Part shown: positions 1 through 5,650 of the stretch, in pieces | How positions within the stretch are numbered: position 1 is the stretch's first letter | Layout of the letters: the number at the start of each line of letters is the position of its first letter | Assembly: GCA_020344295.1 (NCBI GenBank) | Contig: CP070819.1 | Location: 1,569,282-1,575,026 of the forward strand | DNA from: Dehalococcoidia bacterium | Lineage (GTDB): Bacteria > Chloroflexota > Dehalococcoidia > SZUA-161 | Direction of reading: 5' to 3' | Length of the DNA: 5,745 nt | The notes under the pieces: model-generated | Databases searched by the model: none | The model's input: only the letters and a program-made list of their open reading frames with translations | Told to the model about the DNA's origin: nothing | Program-made: the position numbers and the translations under genes

Positions 1-337
1 CATACGGGTAATCGGCCACCTCGGGGAAAGCGTCGGTAAGTGTAGATACCAACTGGGATTTGCCCGCATTGGGAAGGCCGACCAACACGACCTGACCTGC
101 TCCCTCTTTTCTGATGTTATAGGCGCTGCCTTTTCTGGTTATGGAGGACCTTCTCTGGGCCTCATCGGAGAACTTGGCGATCCGCCGTCTCAGGTCGGCC
201 CGCAGCTTGTCCGTACCCTTGTGCTTGGGCATGATGGCAAGCATAGCCTCCAGGGCTTCAACCTTCTCCTCTGGAGTCTTCGCCTGCCTGTAGACCTTCT
301 CGGCCTCGAAGTACTGCGGTGGCAGGTTTGCCGGCAT
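1..337 (-). CDS. DRG/Obg-type GTPase with expected TGS domain, N-terminal part (cut by window edge)
   Basis: The 112 visible residues are the N-terminus of a translation-factor-class GTPase of the DRG/Rbg branch (COG1163-like). Members bind GTP and are thought to act with ribosomes in the cytoplasm. Seen directly: a basic, helical N-terminal region opening MPANLPPQYFEAEK, a stretch MPKHKGTDKLRADLRRRIAKF at about residues 36-56 that is typical of this branch, and a G1/P-loop GLPNAGKS at residues 87-94. The sequence ends at ADYPY, where the switch I/G2 motif begins in this family. The G3-G5 motifs and the C-terminal TGS domain would lie off the left edge, so the TGS domain is expected but not seen. 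The ATG at 335-337 follows a purine-rich AGGGAAGGGTGAG leader. It lies 77 bp downstream of the coiled-coil gene on the same strand with no clear terminator between, so co-transcription is likely. A general Obg protein is less likely, because the Obg glycine-rich fold is absent. Confidence 0.88.
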   Translation of the reverse strand, partial: MPANLPPQYFEAEKVYRQAKTPEEKVEALEAMLAIMPKHKGTDKLRADLRRRIAKFSDEAQRRSSITRKGSAYNIRKEGAGQVVLVGLPNAGKSQLVSTLTDAFPEVADYPY

Positions 338-414
338 CTCACCCTTCCCTGACTTGCGGCAAGCTAAGCCCCTATAGTCAGCATCTCAGCGTTTCGGTCT
401 TAACCCAAAAACAA

Positions 415-1005
415 CTATGAAATAGTCATTATCTCCTGCTTGTACTCCTCCAGCAGCGTCAGATACTGCGAGTCAAGCTGGATCATAACCCGGCGCAGCT
501 CCTGTTGGAACTGCGGTTGGGCTTCGACGTTGATCTTCATATTAGCCTGTGCCCCCATCTGCTGCTGCATCGCCTGCCGGATTTTAGCCTCGACATCACT
601 CTTCACGGCCTCATAGGCCTGTCTCCTCTGCTGCTCGCCCTCCTGCTCATAGTGACTGAAGACACGCCTCAGCTTGGTGTATACGTTTTCCAAGCTGGCT
701 TTGTCGCGTTTCAGCTCCTTGATCGCCTCCATAGACTTCTTGTTGATTTTCTTGGCCTGCTCGTTCCGGGGAAGGTCTATGTTATTTATGAGTATGGCCT
801 GTGCTCCTTCTGCTACCAGCGGCCGGCTGACATCATCATATTTATCCATCTCAATTAGAAGGTCGCACTCGTCCTGCAGGTATTTTGCCGCCAGTTTCTC
901 TCCTTCGGGCAGATATTTCCACTTTTTCATCTCTTCGTCAGATGCCTTGCCCAGGCTCTCCGCCCTCTCCATCGCCCTCTCGAAGGCGCTTTTCATCTCA
1001 CTCAT
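415..1005 (-). CDS. Uncharacterised coiled-coil protein (about 196 aa)
   Basis: I do not recognise a named function. The product is soluble, charged and almost wholly helical, with no signal peptide or membrane segment. Its N-terminus is MSEMKSAFERAMERAESLGK, followed by a conserved-looking KWKYLPEGEKLAAKYL patch at about residues 28-43. Residues of about 80-150 have coiled-coil character, rich in Lys, Glu, Arg and Gln. A Gln-rich stretch follows at about 146-168, and the C-terminal helix ends in EEYKQEIMTIS. I chose the ATG at 1003-1005 over the one at 1015-1017 because GGAGGTGG (1008-1015 on this strand) sits 5 nt upstream of it, counted from GGAGG, whereas the longer start has no good site. 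The longer form would add four residues (MEVD). The gene is followed on the same strand by the GTPase gene, so a role with that GTPase or with ribosomes is possible but only inferred. I recall similar proteins of unknown function in anaerobes, without certainty about the family name. Confidence 0.82.
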   Translation of the reverse strand: MSEMKSAFERAMERAESLGKASDEEMKKWKYLPEGEKLAAKYLQDECDLLIEMDKYDDVSRPLVAEGAQAILINNIDLPRNEQAKKINKKSMEAIKELKRDKASLENVYTKLRRVFSHYEQEGEQQRRQAYEAVKSDVEAKIRQAMQQQMGAQANMKINVEAQPQFQQELRRVMIQLDSQYLTLLEEYKQEIMTIS

Positions 1006-1007
1006 GT

Positions 1008-1015
1008 CCACCTCC
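1008..1015 (-). promoter_or_regulatory. Ribosome binding site deciding the start of the coiled-coil gene
   Basis: Read on the minus strand this is GGAGGTGG, a near-perfect match to the anti-Shine-Dalgarno sequence, with GGAGG ending 5 nt before the ATG at 1003-1005. It overlaps the alternative upstream ATG at 1015-1017, which could not use it. This is why the shorter start is preferred. Confidence 0.75.
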
Positions 1016-1036
1016 ATCCCGAGCTGCTTTGTTCCA

Positions 1037-1062
1037 GAAACAGGTTTGTTTCTCCTCAGGAG
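1037..1062 (-). repeat. Two adjacent inverted repeats in the leader of the coiled-coil gene
   Basis: GAAACA (1037-1042) and TGTTTC (1047-1052) form a perfect 6-bp stem with a 4-nt loop. Directly next to it, CTCCT (1052-1056) and AGGAG (1058-1062) form a perfect 5-bp palindrome around one base. The second one spans the predicted transcription start, about 7 nt past the -10 box at 1066-1071. They could be an operator at +1, or a hairpin or Shine-Dalgarno-like decoy in the 5' leader. Both are short enough to occur by chance. Confidence 0.35.
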
Positions 1063-1065
1063 GCT

Positions 1066-1094
1066 ATTGTATCACCGCCTTTCGAGATAGACAA
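1066..1094 (-). promoter_or_regulatory. Sigma70-type promoter for the coiled-coil/GTPase genes
   Basis: On the minus strand the -35 box is TTGTCT (1089-1094, 4 of 6 consensus), the spacer is exactly 17 bp (1072-1088), and the -10 box is TACAAT (1066-1071, 5 of 6). The predicted start is near 1059, giving a leader of about 54 nt before the ATG at 1005. The downstream GTPase gene has no obvious promoter of its own and probably depends on this one. Confidence 0.65.
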
Positions 1095-1174
1095 CGTGCA
1101 TATTTAAGGGGGACCGTATGCGAGATTATTTATAACGTCTGTTTTGCCCACCCACCCGCATCCGCTGTACATCC

Positions 1175-1190
1175 GTGAGCGAAGCTCCAC
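1175..1190. other. Small hairpin in the divergent intergenic region
   Basis: GAGC (1177-1180), a GAA loop and GCTC (1184-1187) form a short perfect stem, which extends to GTG/CAC on the outside with one bulged base. No T-run follows on either strand, so it is not an intrinsic terminator. It lies between the two divergent promoters. Its function is unknown and it may be chance; the rest of 1095-1220 shows nothing I can interpret. Confidence 0.2.
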
Positions 1191-1220
1191 AGAGCGGCGG
1201 ACGGGGGACAACTAACGATA

Positions 1221-1265
1221 TTGGCACATGTATGAGTTGACACTATGTAGGGAGCGTGCTAGGCT
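1221..1265 (+). promoter_or_regulatory. Two overlapping sigma70 promoter candidates for the DUF1015 gene
   Basis: Candidate 1 has TTGGCA (1221-1226, 5 of 6), a 17-bp spacer and TATGTA (1244-1249, 3 of 6). Its start near 1256 would give a normal leader of about 27 nt. Candidate 2 has a perfect TTGACA (1237-1242), a 17-bp spacer and TAGGCT (1260-1265, 3 of 6). Its start near 1272 would leave only about 11 nt before the ATG and place the GAGGA ribosome site (1272-1276) at the very 5' end. The -35 of candidate 2 lies inside the spacer of candidate 1, so they would compete for polymerase if both are real. Confidence 0.45.
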
Positions 1266-1282
1266 AAAAACGAGGATACTGC

Positions 1283-2614
1283 ATGTGTGATGTCCGCCCT
1301 TTTCACGGCCTGCGTTACAACCTGCAGATCATAACCGATCCCTCCACCGTAATAACCCCGCCCTACGACGTAATCTCCGCCGACGAGCGCTCTCGGTACT
1401 ACAGTATCAGTCCGTATAACATCATCCGGCTCGAATTCAGCGTAGAGGAGCCCGGAGATACCCCCGATAATAACAAATACACCCGCGCGGCCAGCACATT
1501 GACCGACTGGCTGCGCGCGGGCGCACTGTTCCGGGAAGAACGTCCCGCCTTCTACATCATTGAACACCGCTTCCCGTATCACGGTACCGACGTAAGCCGT
1601 TGGGGGCTCATCGCGCGGGTTCGGCTCGAGGACTTTGTGAGCGGCAATATTCACCCGCATGAGCGGACAAACAAAGAGCCCGCAGTAGACCGCCTCAACC
1701 TTCTGAGATCATGCCGCGCCAACATCAGCCCGATCATGGGTCTGATCCGCACGGAGAATGGAGAGATATGGGAGCACTGGCGCCACCTCGGCGCCAGGGA
1801 GCCAGATATCGGCGCTGCGGACAACCACGGTGTAACGTATAGCTTATGGGTTGTCACTGACGAGTCAGCGATAGACAAGATATCTACGTTTCTGATTAAC
1901 AGGGATATCTTCATCGCGGACGGACACCACAGATATGAGACAGCACTGCGGTATCAACGGGAGCGCAGAGATGACGGACCATTGGTTTCCGGTGAGGAAC
2001 CCTTCAATTTCGTCATGATGAGCCTTATGGACTCTAAGGACCCCGGGTTGCTGATGATGCCCACCCACCGGCTGGTGCGGGGGATGGCACCGGACCGGAT
2101 AGCACAGCTAGAGGACAAACTGTCAGCTTTCTTCAAAGTAGTCGAGATGCTTCCGCCCCGGCCATCTGGCGAGGAAACGGTCTTGAGATGGCTGCATACC
2201 CTCGAAGCATGTGGTAAGGAAGGCACATTTGTGGGCCTCTACGGGCTTTACGGGAAGGACATGTGCCTGCTGAAGCTCCGTCAGGATGCCGATCTCAAGG
2301 GACTAATGACCGAGGATGAGTTGAATCTCTGGAAAGAGCTGGATGTGGTATTGTTGCAGCGTATTGTGTTTCAGGATACGCTGAATATATGCACCCTGGA
2401 GGAGGAGATCAGCCACCTCGAATACACCCGTGACGGCCTGGCGGCGAAGACCTGGGTGGATTCCGGTGAATACCAGCTGGTCTTTTTCCTCAATCCCGCC
2501 CCTGTCTCCAGCATCCTCGATACCGCCGCTTCTGGGAGGAGAATGCCCCAGAAGTCAACCTACTTCCACCCCAAGACACCCGCCGGCCTGGTGCTGTACC
2601 CTTTATGGGATTAG
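1283..2614 (+). CDS. DUF1015 family protein (COG4198-like), complete
   Basis: This 443-residue protein belongs to the widespread but poorly characterised DUF1015 family, and its length is normal. Visible family signatures in order: N-terminal VRPFHGLRYN (4-13), PPYDVIS (26-32), PYNIIRLE (44-51), HPHERT (124-129), RANISPIMGL (145-154), IADGHHRYETAL (211-222), MPTHRLV (259-265) and C-terminal MPQKSTYFHPKTPAGLVLYPL (421-441). The His-rich HPHERT and DGHHR motifs look like an active or nucleotide-binding site. I recall, without certainty, a link between this family and ParB-like free-serine kinases; treat that as a hypothesis. It has no signal peptide or membrane segment, so it is cytosolic. The ATG at 1283 fits the family N-terminus and has GAGGA (1272-1276) 6 nt upstream. 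It is a single gene with its own promoter region, divergent from the coiled-coil gene and convergent with the hydrolase, which ends 22 bp away. Confidence 0.92.
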   Translation: MCDVRPFHGLRYNLQIITDPSTVITPPYDVISADERSRYYSISPYNIIRLEFSVEEPGDTPDNNKYTRAASTLTDWLRAGALFREERPAFYIIEHRFPYHGTDVSRWGLIARVRLEDFVSGNIHPHERTNKEPAVDRLNLLRSCRANISPIMGLIRTENGEIWEHWRHLGAREPDIGAADNHGVTYSLWVVTDESAIDKISTFLINRDIFIADGHHRYETALRYQRERRDDGPLVSGEEPFNFVMMSLMDSKDPGLLMMPTHRLVRGMAPDRIAQLEDKLSAFFKVVEMLPPRPSGEETVLRWLHTLEACGKEGTFVGLYGLYGKDMCLLKLRQDADLKGLMTEDELNLWKELDVVLLQRIVFQDTLNICTLEEEISHLEYTRDGLAAKTWVDSGEYQLVFFLNPAPVSSILDTAASGRRMPQKSTYFHPKTPAGLVLYPLWD

Positions 2615-2636
2615 GGCACATCGCCCGAACTACTAC

Positions 2637-3419
2637 CTAGATTGTTATTCCGAAAATACTTATGGCGTTTGTTGTAGTTTTTTCAGCAACCACAGCCTCT
2701 TCCTGACCCCTCACCTGAGCAACAGCCTTCAGAGACCTGAGGATGTCAGCGGGACGGGACTTATATTTCGTCTCCCTGCCGTACCAGACCGGGGCGTCGG
2801 TCTCGAGGAGCAGGTTCTCGAGCGGGGTCTCCTTGATCGCCCTGCGGTGCTCGTCGTGGTACTCCGCTGCAGGGGTGGCGGAGATGAAGTAGCCCCCGGC
2901 AACTATCTCACGCAGCACGCTGGATAAGCCGGTGAACCAGTGAAAAACTGCTCTCTCTACCATTGACTCCCTTACCAAGTCGAATGAGTCCTTCCAGGAA
3001 TACCTGCTGTGAACGCTGACAGGTTTCTTGTACCTGCTTGCCAGGTCCAGTATCTCTTTGAAGACCGCTTTCTGCCGGTCTTTGTCCGCCCTTGCCCTTA
3101 CTCTTTTATCGTAGTACAGCCCGACCTCGCCAATCGCAACAATGCTTTCAATATTATCTTCAACCAGCCGCAATATACGGTCTATCTCCGACTCAGACAT
3201 TCCCCCGAGGTTCCAGGGGTGAAGGCCCAGTGCGGGATATACAAAGGATTTATATTTCTCCGAGAGCTCAAGCACCTTTAGGTTGGAATCATAGTCCTGC
3301 CCGACAGCGAGCAAAACAACAATCCCCACCTGCTTCGCCCCCTGAACAGCTTCCTCGACATTCTCGATTTCGTCAAGATGCACGTGGCTGTCAATCAGCC
3401 TGTAGGCCTCGCCCTTCAT
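2637..3419 (-). CDS. TatD family metal-dependent hydrolase (putative DNase)
   Basis: This 260-residue TIM-barrel hydrolase has a complete set of TatD metal ligands. They are the IDSHVHLD signature (9-16, ligands H12 and H14), E98 in IGEVGL, H137 in VSVHSR, H160 in HWFTG and D208 in LLLETDAP. A GLHPW motif (65-69) is also typical. Family members bind two metal ions and several are 3'-5' exonucleases or DNases; the substrate here is unknown. The usual HCFSG reads HWFTG, and the post-Asp loop (about 211-223, ending KSRP) differs from E. coli TatD, resembling more archaeal-type relatives. The ATG at 3417-3419 is the only reasonable start, because an in-frame stop lies four codons upstream (3429-3431). 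The best ribosome site, AGAGGTGAGT (3431-3440), is unusually far from it: 16 nt separate AGAGG from the ATG. A hairpin separates it from the por genes, so its transcription may be independent or by read-through. Confidence 0.9.
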   Translation of the reverse strand: MKGEAYRLIDSHVHLDEIENVEEAVQGAKQVGIVVLLAVGQDYDSNLKVLELSEKYKSFVYPALGLHPWNLGGMSESEIDRILRLVEDNIESIVAIGEVGLYYDKRVRARADKDRQKAVFKEILDLASRYKKPVSVHSRYSWKDSFDLVRESMVERAVFHWFTGLSSVLREIVAGGYFISATPAAEYHDEHRRAIKETPLENLLLETDAPVWYGRETKYKSRPADILRSLKAVAQVRGQEEAVVAEKTTTNAISIFGITI

Positions 3420-3477
3420 TATGTAAAGCTACTCACCTCTTCTCAATTTCTGCAGGGTGCAATTCTTTAAACAACGA

Positions 3478-3512
3478 ATCGCTGGGTTTGATCAAACTCT
3501 CAACCCAGCGAT
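3478..3512 (-). terminator. Probable intrinsic terminator of the por operon
   Basis: ATCGCTGGGTT (3478-3488) and AACCCAGCGAT (3502-3512) form a perfect 11-bp stem around a 13-nt loop, about 52 bp past the porB stop. Read on the minus strand it is followed by TCGTTGTTTAAAG, a T-rich but interrupted tract. No T-run follows on the plus strand, so termination is expected in the por direction only. A weaker CCCC/GGGG hairpin (3542-3555) lies nearer the porB stop. The loop and one arm also contain a 12-bp palindrome (3486-3497). Because the U-tract is imperfect, termination may be partial, with read-through into the hydrolase gene. Confidence 0.65.
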
Positions 3513-3564
3513 AATACTCCAGAGAACCTAAACAGATACACCCCCTTGCCTGGGGTACGAAAGC

Positions 3565-4473
3565 TTATTTAGCCATCAGCCCGTACTTCTCGATATTAGC
3601 GTCGGCAACTGCCTGGATCTCATGAACCTCGGCCCTGGCCCCGTCCTTGCCGAAGAGGTGCCTGAACCTCACCTGCATATTCAGGTACTCCTCAACCGGT
3701 ATCTTCTTACCAAATCTCCGGACCTTCAACTCACCGTGATCCACCTCATACAGAGGGAAGAGGCCACTGTTCGCCGCTATTTTGGCGAGTTCAATGGTGC
3801 GCGAAGAGTCGCTCCCCCAGCCCAGAGGGCATGGTACATGAACCTGGATATATTTGGGCCCCCGTATCGACAGCGCCCTTTTCACCTTTTTGTCGAGGTC
3901 GGCATAGTAACCTACCGTTGCTGTGGCCACGTAGGGCACACCGTGGGCGAGAATTATCTGGGGCAAATCCTTTTTCGGCCGCCAGTTACCCAGGGAAGCC
4001 TTCCCCGGAGGACTGGTGGTGGTACGCGCGTAGTGGGGAGTACAGCCACTGCGCTGTATTCCCGTATTCATATAGGCTTCGTTGTCATAGCAGACGTAAA
4101 GGACATCATGGCCCCGCTCCATCATGCCTGAGATAGCGCCGAAACCGATATCGGCGGTCGCGCCGTCGCCCCCCATCGCAATGACCCTTACATCATCCAG
4201 CCGGCCTGTGGCTTTCAAGGCCGATTCCACGCCTGATGCCACGGCGGCTATGTTCTCAAACAGGGAATGGATATATGGTACCTCCCATGAAGACTCACCG
4301 TATTTAGAACTGAAGATCTCCAGACACCCCGTTGAGTTGACCACTATCACATTGCGACCGGCAGCCCTCAGCACCAGGCGGACAGCCAGTGACTGGCCAC
4401 AGCCGGGGCACGCCGTATGCCCCGAGGCGAAGAGATGATCACACGATTTGTCACGTTCTTTTACCTTAGGCAT
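3565..4473 (-). CDS. porB: 2-oxoacid (pyruvate):ferredoxin oxidoreductase, beta subunit
   Basis: This 302-residue subunit binds thiamine pyrophosphate and the proximal 4Fe-4S cluster of pyruvate synthase, which catalyses pyruvate + CoA + oxidised ferredoxin to acetyl-CoA + CO2 + reduced ferredoxin, reversibly, in the cytoplasm. Visible: HTACPGCG with C22 and C25, NSTGCLEIF with C50, and HVPCPLGW with C215, which supply the four cluster cysteines. WEVPYIHSLFEN lies at 63-74. The TPP/Mg motif starts at GGDGATADIGF (101-111) and ends at YDNEAYMNTGIQRSG (129-143). TTTSPPGK (151-158) is typical of PorB. The length is normal. GGAGGGG (4478-4484) is well placed before the ATG at 4471-4473, which overlaps the porA stop by 8 nt, implying translational coupling. 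Specificity for pyruvate rather than another 2-oxoacid such as 2-ketoisovalerate is the best guess from motif similarity, not proven. Confidence 0.92.
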   Translation of the reverse strand: MPKVKERDKSCDHLFASGHTACPGCGQSLAVRLVLRAAGRNVIVVNSTGCLEIFSSKYGESSWEVPYIHSLFENIAAVASGVESALKATGRLDDVRVIAMGGDGATADIGFGAISGMMERGHDVLYVCYDNEAYMNTGIQRSGCTPHYARTTTSPPGKASLGNWRPKKDLPQIILAHGVPYVATATVGYYADLDKKVKRALSIRGPKYIQVHVPCPLGWGSDSSRTIELAKIAANSGLFPLYEVDHGELKVRRFGKKIPVEEYLNMQVRFRHLFGKDGARAEVHEIQAVADANIEKYGLMAK

Positions 4474-5650
4474 TTATCCCCTCCAGCTCCATATCGTCCC
4501 TTAGAGCAACGAAGTCAGTTTCCACCACCTGCTGGTGCGCTTTGCTTATAGAGTCACTTATGTCATTAATCGTGACATCCCTGCCACCCAGACCGATCAC
4601 GAACCCGCTAATCCTGGGATTGGCAGGGCGCGACTGGAAAATAGCCCTGAGGTCGGTGGCAAGCGGACCGCTGCTCCCGAGCGACAAAGCCTTCTCCATT
4701 ACGACTATGTCCTCAGCATTACTAAGTGCCCTGTAGAGCGCCTCCACGGGCAGCGGTCGATAGGTTATTAGCCTCAACAATCCCACCTTCTGACCCTGGG
4801 CCCTCAGTTCGTCCACCACCTCTTTAACGGTACCCGCCATCGAGCCCAACACTACCACTACGGTAGCGGCATCATCCATCCTGTACTCCTCGAATAGTCC
4901 ATACGATGTACGGTTAAAGGTCTTGGTGAAATCGCGCGCCACATCTTCGATAATGGGAACAGCCCCCTCCAGCGCACGCTGGATCATATACCGTGTCTCC
5001 ATATATTTGTCAGGCTCCGCGAATGCGCCCATGGTGAGCGGACTATCAGGGTCGAGGCGGTACATGGACTCGAAAGGTGGCAGGAAAGCATCTACGTCCT
5101 CCTGGCTCGGCATATCCACATTCTCATAGGCATGAGGCAGCACAAATCCATCGGCACAGACCATGACCGGCAGCATCACTCTATGGTCCTCCGCGATACG
5201 GTAGGCCTGAAGAATCAGATCGCAGGCCTCCTGGTTGTTCTCAGCGTAGAATTGAATCCAGCCGCTGTCCCTCATGATCATGGAGTCCTGCTGGTCGTTC
5301 CAGATGTTGAGCGGCGCTGATACCGAGCGGTTGGCGTTGACCATCACCACCGGAAGTCTCATTCCCGCTATATTGAAAACCACCTCTCCCATGAGTAGCA
5401 GCCCCTGGGAAGATGTCGCAGTAAATACGCGGACACCGGTGGCGCTGGCACCCAGAACCAGAGATGCGGCCGAGTGTTCGCCCTCAACGTTGACGAACTC
5501 CGCACTCAAGTCACCGTTTGCCACGATTTGGGCCAATTCCTCGACAATTATTGTTTGCGGCGTTATCGGGTAGGCCGAGACGACTTTGGGACGGCACAGA
5601 GTCACCATTTCGGCTATGGCCCGGCAGCCTTGCAGCATTTTCTTAGGCAT
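4466..5650 (-). CDS. porA: 2-oxoacid (pyruvate):ferredoxin oxidoreductase, alpha subunit
   Basis: This 394-residue subunit holds the pyrimidine-side TPP domain and the C-terminal transketolase-like domain of the POR complex. Visible: AYPITPQT (26-33), whose Thr contacts the substrate carboxylate in characterised enzymes; VEGEHSA (55-61) with the conserved Glu at 56 near TPP; ATSSQGLLLMGE (78-89); NRSVSAPLNIWNDQQD (107-122), including the Arg of the substrate site; and a C-terminal domain beginning VVLGSMAGTVKEVVDEL (266-282) with LRLITYRPLP (292-301). The length is normal for a stand-alone PorA. I chose the ATG at 5648-5650 because GGAGGTGG (5657-5664) lies at good spacing; a second Met five residues in is worse placed. 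The start overlaps the porD stop by 8 nt and the end overlaps the porB start by 8 nt. The order porD-porA-porB is the classic four-subunit arrangement. Confidence 0.93.
   Translation of the reverse strand: MPKKMLQGCRAIAEMVTLCRPKVVSAYPITPQTIIVEELAQIVANGDLSAEFVNVEGEHSAASLVLGASATGVRVFTATSSQGLLLMGEVVFNIAGMRLPVVMVNANRSVSAPLNIWNDQQDSMIMRDSGWIQFYAENNQEACDLILQAYRIAEDHRVMLPVMVCADGFVLPHAYENVDMPSQEDVDAFLPPFESMYRLDPDSPLTMGAFAEPDKYMETRYMIQRALEGAVPIIEDVARDFTKTFNRTSYGLFEEYRMDDAATVVVVLGSMAGTVKEVVDELRAQGQKVGLLRLITYRPLPVEALYRALSNAEDIVVMEKALSLGSSGPLATDLRAIFQSRPANPRISGFVIGLGGRDVTINDISDSISKAHQQVVETDFVALRDDMELEGINA

Noticed and set aside
505..1178. Plus-strand open frames of 97-138 codons opposite the coiled-coil gene
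   Set aside because: Their low-complexity Leu/Ser/Pro-rich translations are typical of the antisense of a charged helical protein, and they have no ribosome sites.
1141..1220. Possible small RNA or tRNA-like gene in the divergent intergenic region
   Set aside because: Only one short hairpin is visible, with no cloverleaf, no T-run and no promoter of its own.
1259..1660. 133-codon open frame on the minus strand opposite the start of the DUF1015 gene
   Set aside because: It lies antisense to a gene with clear family motifs, has no ribosome site or recognisable domain, and would overlap the plus-strand promoter region. It is a shadow of the real frame.
2430..2927. 165-codon plus-strand frame bridging the end of the DUF1015 gene and the hydrolase gene
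   Set aside because: It is out of frame with DUF1015 and antisense to the hydrolase. The Pro/Ser/Arg-rich translation matches nothing, and no ribosome site is present.
3511..3540. Possible -10 box TATTAT (3511-3516, minus strand) as a promoter for the hydrolase gene
   Set aside because: The -10 is good but no acceptable -35 box sits at 16-18 bp, and the start would fall at the base of the terminator-like hairpin. The support is too weak to annotate.
3622..4438. Plus-strand open frames of 101-169 codons opposite porB
   Set aside because: porB on the minus strand has complete family motifs and operon context. These antisense frames show no domain or start signal.
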